Shown here: piece after piece, positions 15,327 to 24,546 of the stretch | Position numbering within the stretch: the first letter of the stretch is position 1 | How the letters are laid out: each line of letters begins with the position of its first letter | Assembly: GCA_024233085.1 (NCBI GenBank) | Contig: JACKQC010000004.1 | Span: 248,001 to 312,000, forward strand | Direction of reading: 5' to 3' | DNA from: Akkermansiaceae bacterium | Lineage (GTDB): Bacteria > Verrucomicrobiota > Verrucomicrobiia > Verrucomicrobiales > DEV007 | DNA length: 64,000 nt | Translations under genes and position numbers: made by a program | The notes under the pieces: generated by a model | What the model was told of the DNA's origin: nothing | Database searches by the model: none | What the model saw: only the letters and a program-made list of their open reading frames with translations

Positions 15327-17933
15327 TCAACTGGCGCGTTTCGTGGCCGATTTGGCCGCCCGGCCCTCGATCCGCGCCAAGAAATCCTCGGCGAAGGCGC
15401 GGCGCTCGGGACTGGCCTTGAGGAGGACGTCGCGGTCATCGGCCGCCCGCAGGGCGAGGAGAACGTCGGCAAAGCGCTCCCCGGCTTGGCCCTCTTCGAT
15501 CAACTTAGCGGCGGCGGCGGGCGTCAGCGCACCTTCAGTAACCACGAATTCGAGACCGCGGAGAGCCATTTCGTAAACGGCGTCATTGGCGGGCGGGCGG
15601 TGGTTCAGGAGCGCCGGCAAGATTTCGACCCACGAGGGCGCGTCTTTCCCGCAGACATCGAGAAACACCTTTCGCGCCCAGACGACCGACGGATCGCTCT
15701 TCACCCCGACAGCCGCCTCGCGCTTGGCTTCGTCAAGGCGATCCAGTTCCGCCAGCAGATCGGCCAGCCCGGCTCGCGGATAGGCGTCTGCCGGGTAAAG
15801 TTTAATGGCCTTCCGGTAGATCGCCTCTGCTTCACAATTTCGTTCAAAAAAAATATGAAGCAGGTTGCCAAGATTGTACAAAGGACAGCTGTCTTGGGGG
15901 TGAATCTTAATGGCGCGCCGGTACGCCTCCTCAGCCTCTTCATACCGTTCGAGATCAGACGAAAGGAGGTTCCCCAAATTATTCCAGGAAAAAGCGTTTT
16001 CACGCTCAATTTCTATTTCATTTCGATATGCATCCTCCGCCTCATCGTAACGCCCAAGGTGATCTTTAAGTAAGTTTCCAAGACCAAACCATGCTGAAGA
16101 AAATCTTGAATCTATTTTGATCGACCTACGATAGGCTGTTTCAGCTTTTTCAAATTGGCCAAGATGATCTTGGAGTAAATCGCCAAGATCTCTCCAAATG
16201 TACGGGAAGTCCGGATCAAATTCCGCAGCTTCTAAATAGGCTACTTTCGCTTCCTCGTACCTGCCAAGGTGATCGTGAAGAAGGTTTCCGAGGATATGCC
16301 AAGCCGACATGCTCTCGGAGTCGATTTCGATTGCCTTTCGAATAGCTCTTTCAGCCAGGCCGTATTGTTTGTGCGTTGACGAAAGTGCATGTCCGATTTT
16401 GAGCCACAGATTCGCAATTCTTGATTTGCTGTTGGGAACTACTTTTTCTTCTTCCGTAAGGCAAGCCAAGGACTCAATTAATGCGAAAACACTGCCAAGC
16501 GCTTTCTCTCCATCTTTTCGGTCGAGGAGCTGACCCAAGCTCGCAAGTCTGTCGTGCTCCCACGCGGCATAAACGCTGTCCATGGCCAGTTCGGCGTGAA
16601 GGGGCGTGCCTTCGGTGGCCTTCGTCAGGGAATAGAGAAAGGCCTCCCTGTCGGAGCGTTGGACCGAGTCCGCGCTGTTCCGCCAGCCGTCGAGGGTCCG
16701 CCGCACCCACGCCTTGAAATCTTCCTCGGAATAGAACACCCGCATCGCCTGGACCAGCCACTCGAGCCGCCGACGCGCCGAACGCGAGAAGCGCATTAAG
16801 TAATAGATGTTGTAGAAACGCTCGGCGACTTGGTAGGCCTTGCGCTTCGGCGACGAGCCGGGCGCTTCCTCGAGGAAACCGGCGTCGACAAGCCGCCCGA
16901 GGTAGATGCTGACCTTGTTCGATGGCCGGCGCAGGGCCTTGGCGACATCGCCGACCGCGACCGGATCCCAGTGCCGGGCGACGTGATCGAAGGCGCGGCG
17001 CTCCTCCGTGCTGCGGATCTCCTCGATACGGTGCTTAAAGTAAGGGGTGCAATCCTCGAGCAGCCGCTCCAGATCGCGCTTGGCGCCGCCCTGTCCGCCC
17101 TCGGCGAGCAGACGATAGATCAGTTTAACCAGCCGCGGATTCCCGCCGGTCAGCACTCGGAGGCTTTCGATCCGGCCAGGCTCCTCCCGGATCACCCGCT
17201 GCACCGCCGCGCCGTCGGCCCGCACCCCGGCCAGTTCCTCGAGCATCCCGATCATCTCGTTCCGATCGAAGCGCTCCAGCCGGATGGTCCGGAAGAAATC
17301 GTAAAAGGGCAAATCCATCTTCCCGGTCTCGTCGAAGTAGGACGGCGAGCTGGCGGCGATCATGACCCGGTCGTCCTCCATGAGGAAAGCGCGGAGCCGG
17401 TGTTGCTGGCCTTCGTCGTTCACCGCCCCGAAGAAGGCGTCGATGTTCTCCAGCACGATCAGGGCCCGCTTGCCGGCGCCCGCCAGGTGGCGGAGAAACA
17501 GGTCGCGAGCCTGTTCCTCGATGTCCTCCGGGTTTTCTTCGCGCAGCGCTTCGATGTTTTCGACCTCCGCCTCGTTCCCGATCGCGGCGAGAAGGTGGCC
17601 CGTGGCTTCGAGCCAAAAATCGGCCAAGTCGCCAATGCCATAGGTTTCCTCGGGAAAAATGACCGGCAGCCATTCGCCGCCGAGGTCGGGATCGCGCTCC
17701 AATTTGTATGCGAGCGCCAGGAGCAGCATGGTTTTTCCCATTCCCCGGGGACCGACCACGAGCAGATGCTGCTGCGGTTCGCCCCGCTCGTTTTCGCGAA
17801 CGATCCGAAGCGCCGTTTCCAGTTGGCGACGGCGGGCGATGAATTCGTCCAGCAACTGCTCGGGCGACATCGAGCCGGGGCTGTAGATGCCGAAGGTGGC
17901 GAGGTGCTGTTCGCTTTTCTCGGGCTCAGGCAT
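15327..17933 (-). CDS. P-loop ATPase with winged helix and C-terminal TPR array
   Basis: 868 residues from the ATG at 17933, which overlaps the upstream ATPase stop by 8 bp. An N-terminal NTPase (Walker A GPRGMGKT near 60-67, Walker B-like ALIVLENIDAFF near 157) is followed by an archaeal-ATPase-type winged helix (VGDVAKALRRPSNKVSIYLGR, about 330-350). At least five 36-residue TPR repeats run from about 560 to 760 (AWHILGNLLHDHLGRYEEA and similar). The TPR-coding DNA (about 15840-16500) is much more AT-rich than the flanks. The architecture resembles sensor NTPases of defence or signalling systems, but there is no recognised effector domain. Confidence 0.75.
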   Translation of the reverse strand: MPEPEKSEQHLATFGIYSPGSMSPEQLLDEFIARRRQLETALRIVRENERGEPQQHLLVVGPRGMGKTMLLLALAYKLERDPDLGGEWLPVIFPEETYGIGDLADFWLEATGHLLAAIGNEAEVENIEALREENPEDIEEQARDLFLRHLAGAGKRALIVLENIDAFFGAVNDEGQQHRLRAFLMEDDRVMIAASSPSYFDETGKMDLPFYDFFRTIRLERFDRNEMIGMLEELAGVRADGAAVQRVIREEPGRIESLRVLTGGNPRLVKLIYRLLAEGGQGGAKRDLERLLEDCTPYFKHRIEEIRSTEERRAFDHVARHWDPVAVGDVAKALRRPSNKVSIYLGRLVDAGFLEEAPGSSPKRKAYQVAERFYNIYYLMRFSRSARRRLEWLVQAMRVFYSEEDFKAWVRRTLDGWRNSADSVQRSDREAFLYSLTKATEGTPLHAELAMDSVYAAWEHDRLASLGQLLDRKDGEKALGSVFALIESLACLTEEEKVVPNSKSRIANLWLKIGHALSSTHKQYGLAERAIRKAIEIDSESMSAWHILGNLLHDHLGRYEEAKVAYLEAAEFDPDFPYIWRDLGDLLQDHLGQFEKAETAYRRSIKIDSRFSSAWFGLGNLLKDHLGRYDEAEDAYRNEIEIERENAFSWNNLGNLLSSDLERYEEAEEAYRRAIKIHPQDSCPLYNLGNLLHIFFERNCEAEAIYRKAIKLYPADAYPRAGLADLLAELDRLDEAKREAAVGVKSDPSVVWARKVFLDVCGKDAPSWVEILPALLNHRPPANDAVYEMALRGLEFVVTEGALTPAAAAKLIEEGQAGERFADVLLALRAADDRDVLLKASPERRAFAEDFLARIEGRAAKSATKRAS

Positions 17934-19104
17934 GACGACGGCGCCAGTAATCGCGCAGGACATTGGTGAAAAAACGGGTGCGTTGAGTTGCGCCGGTTTC
18001 CTGAAGCAGGTAACCGTCGTGTTTAAGCCCTTCGAGCACGATTTGAAGTTCGGTTTCGTCGAGTTTTTCCGACTGGGAAATCGCTCCCGCCGCGGCATCG
18101 ACCAAGTGGGCTCCATCGAGCCCGTCATCCTCTCCGCGGGCCACGGCCCGCAGCAGCGCACGAGCGATTCTCAGTTCGGTTGTGCTGAAAACCTTCGCCA
18201 GGCGATCCCACATGTGGGGGAGATACTTGTTTCGCGGTCCGGCGATGAGGTGATCCCGATAGACATGACGCAGAAATGTCTCGTCAATCGCCGCAATGTC
18301 CGGTTTGCCCTCCGGAAGCGCGCTCTCGATTCCCGCCACAAAAATCTGGATGAAATAGGGCCAGGCGCCGCCGAGCAGACCGACCATCTGTTCCGCATGG
18401 ATTGCGTCAAGCGGTAGCCCGACCCCCGTTCCAAGACGAGCAATGAAGTCGAACGCTTCCTCGTCGTTCAGCGGCGGAAGTGAAATCGAATCGAAGTCGT
18501 TCACCGTGTCGGCAAAACCGTGGCGGCGGACGACGCTGTCGAGCCCGACCGATCCGGTGACGAGAAAGCGAACCTCGGTGTTGGCGGTCTGCTGCCGCCA
18601 CTCCCGAAACCAGCGCAGCATGGCCTCGCAACCGTCGCGATCCTGTTTCGCGGCGGCATCGACGAGTATCGGGAATTCGTCGAGGAGAAAGGTGAATCGG
18701 CCGCCGTGATCGAGCAGGGCTTGGAGAAACGTTTCCGCCGCGGGCTGCCATTCCTTTTCTCCCATTTTCCGCCCCAGTCCAACAGGGCCGAGATTGACGG
18801 TCTCGATCTTGTTCCAAGCCTTTCCAAGTGACGCCTTCCAGCGATCCGCCCTCGATTGAAACGGCAACAACAGCGCGGCGATCATTTCGCCGGGTTGGGT
18901 GCATTTTTCGAGGTTGACCCTGAGGTGCGGGTGATCCTGGGGCGCCGTTTCCTCAAGATGAATCAGAACGCTGGTCTTGCCCGTGCGCCGCGGAGCCAGA
19001 AACGAAACATGATCGCGATCAAGAGCGCGGCGCAGATTACGAATAACTCCCTTGCGCGGGTAAAAGTTATCTCCCGAGACGGGAGAACCGATCTTCAGCT
19101 TCAT
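17926..19104 (-). CDS. Archaeal-type P-loop ATPase
   Basis: 392 residues from the ATG at 19104. An upstream TTG in frame overlaps the predicted -10 box and is rejected. Walker A is APRRTGKTS near 40-48, Walker B is FTFLLDEFPIL near 140, and a sensor-like RFLVTGSVG lies near 180; a C-terminal winged-helix-like region follows. It belongs to the archaeal ATPase/AAA group often found as stand-alone ATP-binding proteins. It shares an 8-bp overlap with the TPR ATPase, so both proteins are probably made together and may form one complex. The target is unknown. Confidence 0.75.
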   Translation of the reverse strand: MKLKIGSPVSGDNFYPRKGVIRNLRRALDRDHVSFLAPRRTGKTSVLIHLEETAPQDHPHLRVNLEKCTQPGEMIAALLLPFQSRADRWKASLGKAWNKIETVNLGPVGLGRKMGEKEWQPAAETFLQALLDHGGRFTFLLDEFPILVDAAAKQDRDGCEAMLRWFREWRQQTANTEVRFLVTGSVGLDSVVRRHGFADTVNDFDSISLPPLNDEEAFDFIARLGTGVGLPLDAIHAEQMVGLLGGAWPYFIQIFVAGIESALPEGKPDIAAIDETFLRHVYRDHLIAGPRNKYLPHMWDRLAKVFSTTELRIARALLRAVARGEDDGLDGAHLVDAAAGAISQSEKLDETELQIVLEGLKHDGYLLQETGATQRTRFFTNVLRDYWRRRHA

Positions 19105-19127
19105 AACAACAAAACTGTTGCACAACA

Positions 19128-19156
19128 ATTTTGTCGCGCAACGGAAATGTTGTCAA
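19128..19156 (-). promoter_or_regulatory. Sigma-70-like promoter for the ATPase pair
   Basis: On the minus strand, TTGACA (19156-19151), exactly 17 bp, then CAAAAT (19133-19128), 23 bp before the ATG at 19104. A TGTTG-TG-CAACA inverted repeat overlaps the region just downstream and could bind a repressor. Confidence 0.5.
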
Positions 19157-19185
19157 AATACGGTCACCTCTCTCAATCAATCTCC

Positions 19186-22100
19186 TCAACGATTAAACAA
19201 GAAAGCCGCGTTGTTGATCAAGGCCCAAGTGAGGTCCTGGGCGGCGGTGAGACGACGGTTGGCCGCCTGCTGAATGGACTGATCCACATCGGCTCGGAGA
19301 CCCACCAGCGCCGGGTCGTCGGTAACGGGGCGCTCGGCCATGACGAGGGCCGCTTTCAACTCCTCCATCCTCGGATCGGCGGGCAGCGGGCGTTTTTCCT
19401 GGGCGAGGGTCTGCTTGCGCTTCAGGTATTCGACATCCTGATCGCGGACGTAAGCCTGGACGAATGCTTTCTGCGCGTCGCTGCGTTCCGCCGGGGCCAG
19501 GGCGAGCGCCTGCGAGAAGCCGGCCGGCAATCCCAGATCGAGCGGGCGCGAGGAATCGGTGCCCCACACGCGGAAGCAGCCCAGCGGATAGTCGCCGTTG
19601 GAATAGCGGCACAGGATCTTCACCGTGATCGTGGCGCCCTGGTCTCCGATCTTCAGCGGCTTGTCGAGCTGGAAACGCGCCCAGTGCGGACGCCGTTCCT
19701 GTCCGGCCACGGCCCAGGCGCGGTCGTTGCGATCGACGTTGCCGTTGATGGCGGCCTTCACGTCGAAGTTGCTCTGGTTGTGGTCGGCCATGGCGTTGAC
19801 GAATTTCAACGGCGCGGGCTTCGGCTTGGCCTTCGGGTCGGCGGAGGCGGCGGTGACTTCGGCCTGGAATTCGGTGACGACAAAGTTGCCGTTCTCGTTG
19901 ATGCCCGGTCCGAAGCCGGGGAGCGCGTCGTCGGGCAGGGCCTCGATCATGAATCCGGTGAAGGTCGAAGCGGCGCCCTTCGGCACGTCGATGGTCAGCG
20001 TGTAATCTACGTTCGTCTTGCCGCCGCTCGCGAGCACGGAGGCGTCGGCGCGGACCTCGGTCTTGAAGCCGCCCGTCGCGGCGACTTCCTTCGGCTTCAG
20101 CGGCTGCCAGCGCGTCCAGAGACGCTCGACGGTGAGCGTTTTTTCCCATTCGGCGACTTTGGCCGGCAACTGCGCGTCGTAGTCTTTGAATGCTTTGTCG
20201 GCGGCGGCGATTCGCTGTTTCTGGGCGGCCTCGGCCTCGGACTTTTGCTTGTTGAACGCCGGTGTGTAGGCGGTGATTTCCCCGTTGGCCTTGGCGATGG
20301 ACTGGAGGCGTTCCTTTTCCAGGGCGGCCCTTTTCGGCACCCAGGCGCCCTCGTCCCGGGCGAGCTTTGAGACGAGCAGATTGTGGTCGTCCTCGATGCC
20401 GGACCAGTTTTCCAGCACGATCGCGATTTCAGCCTCCGAGGGCCGGCGATTCAGCACGCGCAGGTAGAGCTTTTCGATCAGTTTCTTATCGTCCGATTCG
20501 GCGGCGACGAGGGCGGCGATGGCGTTTTTCGGATCGCCAATGGCGTCGCCGACGGCGGGGCCGCTGAGCAGGGACATCACCGAGCCGAGCTGCATGTCGT
20601 TGACGCGGTCGCACTCGCAGGCGCTCTCGCGCGGGGGACGGCCCAGAGTGGCGAGGAAGCCGCCCTTGGCGTCGGTCTGGGCGTCGACGATTTGCGCGGC
20701 CCGCATGCCCGGAACGGCGCCGGGAATGTTGGGCATCGCGCCGGTGACCGCGTAAACCGAATCGTAGAGCACCTCCGCCGGCAGGCGGCGCGCCTTGGCG
20801 TGGGAATAGTTGGCGCCATCGTCGGCGTTCCAGCGGTTCGTCTCGATGGAAAGCTGGTAGGCCCGCGACTTGCAGATTTCGGCCATCAACTTGCGAATGT
20901 CGAACCCGCTTCCCGTGAACTCCTTTGTCAGATAAGCCAAAAGCTCCGGGTTGGTCGGCGGATTGCCGGCCCGAATGTCGTCGATGGGCTCGATCAGTCC
21001 CGTCCCGGTCAGGTAACCCCAGACGCGGTTCGCGTAGCTGAGCGCGAAATAGCGGTTGTCCGGGCTCGTCATCCACGCCGCCAGTTGTTCCCGGCGCGTG
21101 GCGTCCGGTTTGGCGGCGAACTTCGCCTCGTAGGGAAAATCCGGCTCGGCCACCTTTCCCGTCAACTCGTGGGTCACCTCGCCCTCCTTGGCGTCGGTCA
21201 CGATCTCGTAGAGCGGTTTGGCGCCCTCCACCGCGGTGCCGCCGATATTCTGATTGGCCGAGTTCTTCCCGTCGCGCGCCAGATTAACCCTTCCGAAGTA
21301 AGCCGCTGTCTCGTAATAGTTGTCCGTGTTCCACCGCTCGAAGGGATGGTCGTGGCACTTGTTGCAGTTGAATCGCGTCGCCAGGAACAGGTGCGTCGTG
21401 TTCTCCATGATCGCGTCGGGCGTCCGCAGGATCTTGAAATACGACGCGGCGGGATTCTCCTTGTTCGACCCGCCCGCCGTCAGGATGGTCCGGACAAACT
21501 GGTCGTAGGGCGTGTTTTTTTCCACCTGTCCGCGAATCCACTCGCGGAACACCGCCGCGCCCTCGCGGCCGAGGAACTTGCTGTTCACCTGCAGCATGTC
21601 GGCCCACTTGTTCGTCCAATGCTCGACGTATTCGGGCGACCCGACCAATTCATCGACCAGGGCGTCGCGTTTCGCCCGAGCCGGCCGTTTGTCGGCCGCG
21701 AACGACACAACCCTGTCGGGTGCGGGAGGCAACCCTGTCAGGTCGAGATAGGCGCGGCGAACGAATTCCTCGTCGGAGCACAGGCCGGAGGGCTCGATCT
21801 TCATCCGTTTCCACTTGGCGGCGACGAGTTTGTCGATTTCTCCCCAGGTCTCGGGCTCCTTCCAGGTGAAGCCCTCGCGATCGCCCATCACCGTCAGCGT
21901 CGTGGCGGCGTAGGCGCCCTCGTAACGGGCCAGGATCGGCGCCTCGCCGCGGCGGATCGTCGTCAGCACGCCAAAATCGTCGTGCTCGGCGACCTCGGTG
22001 TTGCCGCTCTCGATATAGGCCTCGCGGGTGACGTCGCGTTGCTTGCCGTCCGGGTAAAAGGCCACCACCCGCATCTGTTGCCTGGCGGCCGTGTTGAGTA

Positions 22101-24366
22101 TGACGGGATTCTTCGGAAAAATCTCGATGCGCGCCACTTTCTTCGACGCGGCGTCGAGGTTCGCTCCGTCGGCGATCCACTGCCGGATGGTGTTGTAGTG
22201 GCGCGATCCCATGTCGGTGAGCATGCCGGCCTCGTGGGGCACGGCGCCGGTGGCTTTCAGCAGCATCAGACTGTCGTCGGGCGAGGCGTAGTTCACCCGC
22301 CGCGCGGCGTGGTCGTCGCCGAAGGCGCGCACGTCGTAGAGCGGATCGTAGCCCCGCAAGCTCAGCTTGAAGCCGTTCTTGCCGTCCTTCGCGCCGTGGC
22401 AGGTGCCCGCGTTGCAGCCGAGGCGCGAGATCACCGGGTTCACGTCACGGATGAAATCGGGATGGAACGGCGCCTTCAGCCCGGTGACGGTGACCTTTGC
22501 CGTCGCGGTGACGCCCTCGTAGGTCGCCGTCAGCGTGGCCTCGCCCTCGGCGAGTGGTTTGGCCGTGCCGCCGGCGTTGACGGCCGCGACGGGCTTGTCG
22601 AGCGACCATTTCACGAGCCGCGTCAGGTCCGCCCCGTCGCCCGAGTCGAGCTTCGCCGTCGCCAGCAGTTGATTGTAGGCCTGCGGCGAGTCGAGCACCA
22701 CCGAGGCGGGCGAGATTTCCAGCGCCGCGATCTTGCGATTCTTCGCGAGTTCCTCCTTCCCGGGGCGGGATTTGCCCTTTTTCAAATCCACCGGCTCGCC
22801 CGCGATTTTCGGCGCGGCTTTGGCGACGCCGCCGGCCTCCACCTCCACAGGGGCGAAGGCCACCTTGATCGCGGCGGAGTTCGCGTCGATCAGGCGCACC
22901 TGCCCGTCGTCGGTGCCGGCGGCCACGGTCTTGCCGTCCGGCGAAAAGGCGACCGAGAACACCGCCGCGTCGCCGATTTTCACGCTCTTCAGCAGCTCCG
23001 CGCCTTCGGTCTGAAATTTTTCGACGATGTCGTCCTTGGCGCCCTTCTGGCGATTGGCCGTCTCGAAGGCCTTTTTCAACTCGGGCGAGATGGTGGCGTC
23101 GTACTCGCTCTTGTAGAGGTTGACCATTCCCGTGCCATTGTAGCTCGAGGCGGCGGCGAAGCGTTTCCCGTCCGGCGCGAAAGCCACGCTCCAGATGCGG
23201 CCCTCCATGGCGGGATATTTGCGGATGAGGTTCGCGTTGTCGCCGATCTTGCGGGCCGTTTCCCGGTACATGCGGTAAATCTGCGGCACCCCGTCCGAAC
23301 CGCCGACGAGGATGTGGTCGGTCTTCGGATGCCGGGCCACGGAGTTCATGCCGCCCTTGAGCGCGCCGGGGGTGATGGAGGTGATATTGTCGATGAAACG
23401 CTCCGTCTCGACCTTGGTGAGCTTCGCGGTCATGTCGCGCCCGACCGAGACGAGGTGGTCGCCTTTGATCGACCACACCGTGTCGAGCACCCAGTCGCTG
23501 TGGCTGCCCATGAAGAGCACTTGTTTTCCCGTCTCGGCCTCGATCGCCCGCAGCGTGTTGTCCGGCAATCCGTAGGCGATCAGCTTGCCGTCCGGCGACC
23601 AGCTCGCGCCGTAGGCGGTGTCGTAGCCAACGGGACGGGAGAGCTTCAGCTCGCGCTTTTCGACGTCCCAGATCTGGATCTCGCCCATCCGGCCCGGCAG
23701 ACCGCCCGCCACGGCGAGCCGCTTGCCGTCCGGCGAAAAACGCGCGCTCTCGATCCGCTCCGACAGGCCCACCAGCCGCGCCACCAGCCCGGATCCGTCG
23801 GCCTTGTGCAGCAGCACCTCGTGAAAGCCCGCCACCGCGATCAGTTTCCCGTCCGGCGAATACTCCAGCGACGTGATCACCGGCGGCACGGCGTATTTCG
23901 GCGGGTGGGCCTGGTCGTAGAGCTGCTTCGCGTTTTCCGGGGTGTCGTCCCTGGCCCCCTGCTCGACCCATTTGCGCACCAGCGACAGTTCGTGTTCCGT
24001 CAGGGGATCTTCCTTGCCCTTCGGCGGCATCTCGGGATGATCGGCGTCGGCCGCCTTGGTGACCTGCTCGATGAGAAAGCTCTCGTCCGGCTTGCCCGCC
24101 ACGACCGCCGGAGTCGTTTCGCCGCCCGCGATCAGCTTCGCGACCTCGGTCATGATGTAGTCGCCTTTCGCCTTGGCCGGCTGGTGGCAGCCCTGGCATT
24201 TCGCCTGGAAAACGGGACGCACATGCTCGTAGTAGCTGACCGTTTCCGGCAGGGCGTCGGCTTTGCTCATCTCGGCGCCTCGTCCGCGGGTCTGGGCGAT
24301 CGCCGCCAGGACCACCGTGGCGAGGACAAATACGGGGGCGGGTTTTCGAATGGAAATGACCTTCAT
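19186..24366 (-). CDS. Giant exported cytochrome/WD40/DUF1549/DUF1553 protein
   Basis: 1,726 residues from the ATG at 24366, chosen because it gives a clean signal peptide (hydrophobic 11-25). In order: a heme-binding CQGCH at 57-61; WD40-type repeats with recurring SPDGK motifs (about 150-520); a bacterial Ig-like region (about 560-650); a second cytochrome-like motif CNAGTCHG; DUF1549 with LDLTGLPPAPD; a third motif CNKCHDHPF; and DUF1553 to the terminus, which ends AAFLFNR. This is the planctomycete/verrucomicrobial exported cytochrome type, of unknown electron acceptor. Two half-copies of the palindromic element lie in the DUF1549 coding sequence (21708-21745). The usual DUF1501 partner is displaced downstream by two ATPase genes. 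Confidence 0.88.
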   Translation of the reverse strand: MKVISIRKPAPVFVLATVVLAAIAQTRGRGAEMSKADALPETVSYYEHVRPVFQAKCQGCHQPAKAKGDYIMTEVAKLIAGGETTPAVVAGKPDESFLIEQVTKAADADHPEMPPKGKEDPLTEHELSLVRKWVEQGARDDTPENAKQLYDQAHPPKYAVPPVITSLEYSPDGKLIAVAGFHEVLLHKADGSGLVARLVGLSERIESARFSPDGKRLAVAGGLPGRMGEIQIWDVEKRELKLSRPVGYDTAYGASWSPDGKLIAYGLPDNTLRAIEAETGKQVLFMGSHSDWVLDTVWSIKGDHLVSVGRDMTAKLTKVETERFIDNITSITPGALKGGMNSVARHPKTDHILVGGSDGVPQIYRMYRETARKIGDNANLIRKYPAMEGRIWSVAFAPDGKRFAAASSYNGTGMVNLYKSEYDATISPELKKAFETANRQKGAKDDIVEKFQTEGAELLKSVKIGDAAVFSVAFSPDGKTVAAGTDDGQVRLIDANSAAIKVAFAPVEVEAGGVAKAAPKIAGEPVDLKKGKSRPGKEELAKNRKIAALEISPASVVLDSPQAYNQLLATAKLDSGDGADLTRLVKWSLDKPVAAVNAGGTAKPLAEGEATLTATYEGVTATAKVTVTGLKAPFHPDFIRDVNPVISRLGCNAGTCHGAKDGKNGFKLSLRGYDPLYDVRAFGDDHAARRVNYASPDDSLMLLKATGAVPHEAGMLTDMGSRHYNTIRQWIADGANLDAASKKVARIEIFPKNPVILNTAARQQMRVVAFYPDGKQRDVTREAYIESGNTEVAEHDDFGVLTTIRRGEAPILARYEGAYAATTLTVMGDREGFTWKEPETWGEIDKLVAAKWKRMKIEPSGLCSDEEFVRRAYLDLTGLPPAPDRVVSFAADKRPARAKRDALVDELVGSPEYVEHWTNKWADMLQVNSKFLGREGAAVFREWIRGQVEKNTPYDQFVRTILTAGGSNKENPAASYFKILRTPDAIMENTTHLFLATRFNCNKCHDHPFERWNTDNYYETAAYFGRVNLARDGKNSANQNIGGTAVEGAKPLYEIVTDAKEGEVTHELTGKVAEPDFPYEAKFAAKPDATRREQLAAWMTSPDNRYFALSYANRVWGYLTGTGLIEPIDDIRAGNPPTNPELLAYLTKEFTGSGFDIRKLMAEICKSRAYQLSIETNRWNADDGANYSHAKARRLPAEVLYDSVYAVTGAMPNIPGAVPGMRAAQIVDAQTDAKGGFLATLGRPPRESACECDRVNDMQLGSVMSLLSGPAVGDAIGDPKNAIAALVAAESDDKKLIEKLYLRVLNRRPSEAEIAIVLENWSGIEDDHNLLVSKLARDEGAWVPKRAALEKERLQSIAKANGEITAYTPAFNKQKSEAEAAQKQRIAAADKAFKDYDAQLPAKVAEWEKTLTVERLWTRWQPLKPKEVAATGGFKTEVRADASVLASGGKTNVDYTLTIDVPKGAASTFTGFMIEALPDDALPGFGPGINENGNFVVTEFQAEVTAASADPKAKPKPAPLKFVNAMADHNQSNFDVKAAINGNVDRNDRAWAVAGQERRPHWARFQLDKPLKIGDQGATITVKILCRYSNGDYPLGCFRVWGTDSSRPLDLGLPAGFSQALALAPAERSDAQKAFVQAYVRDQDVEYLKRKQTLAQEKRPLPADPRMEELKAALVMAERPVTDDPALVGLRADVDQSIQQAANRRLTAAQDLTWALINNAAFLFNR
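21708..21745. repeat. Degenerate double half-copy of the palindromic element inside a CDS
   Basis: CAACCCTGTCGGGT (21708-21721) is identical over 14 bases to the right arm of copy 8. A second CAACCCTGTCAGGTCG follows at 21730-21745 in the same orientation. They encode the DLTGLPPAPDRVV stretch on the minus strand with codons (ACA, GGG, TTG) unlike those used for the same motif elsewhere. DLTGLPP itself is a conserved family motif, so part of the match may be convergence. Confidence 0.35.
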
Positions 24367-24546
24367 GATGGCGGGATACGAAAAAGCGGACATCGCCTCG
24401 GCAATGCCGCCCGGAGGGTGAATCTTTGGGGTGTTTCGGCGCCGCGAACGCGCGATCCGCGGCGATCGGGAAAATCTACCGGCCCCTCGGAACGCCAACA
24501 ATGGCGTTTTCGCGGGGAAGGTCGACGCCCGCCGGCGCCGAATCGC

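Noticed and set aside
15327..19104. Calling the ATPase pair a known defence system (AVAST, STAND or similar)
   Set aside because: No nuclease, protease, TIR or other effector domain is visible, and the NTPase is of the archaeal-ATPase type, so a named assignment is not supported.
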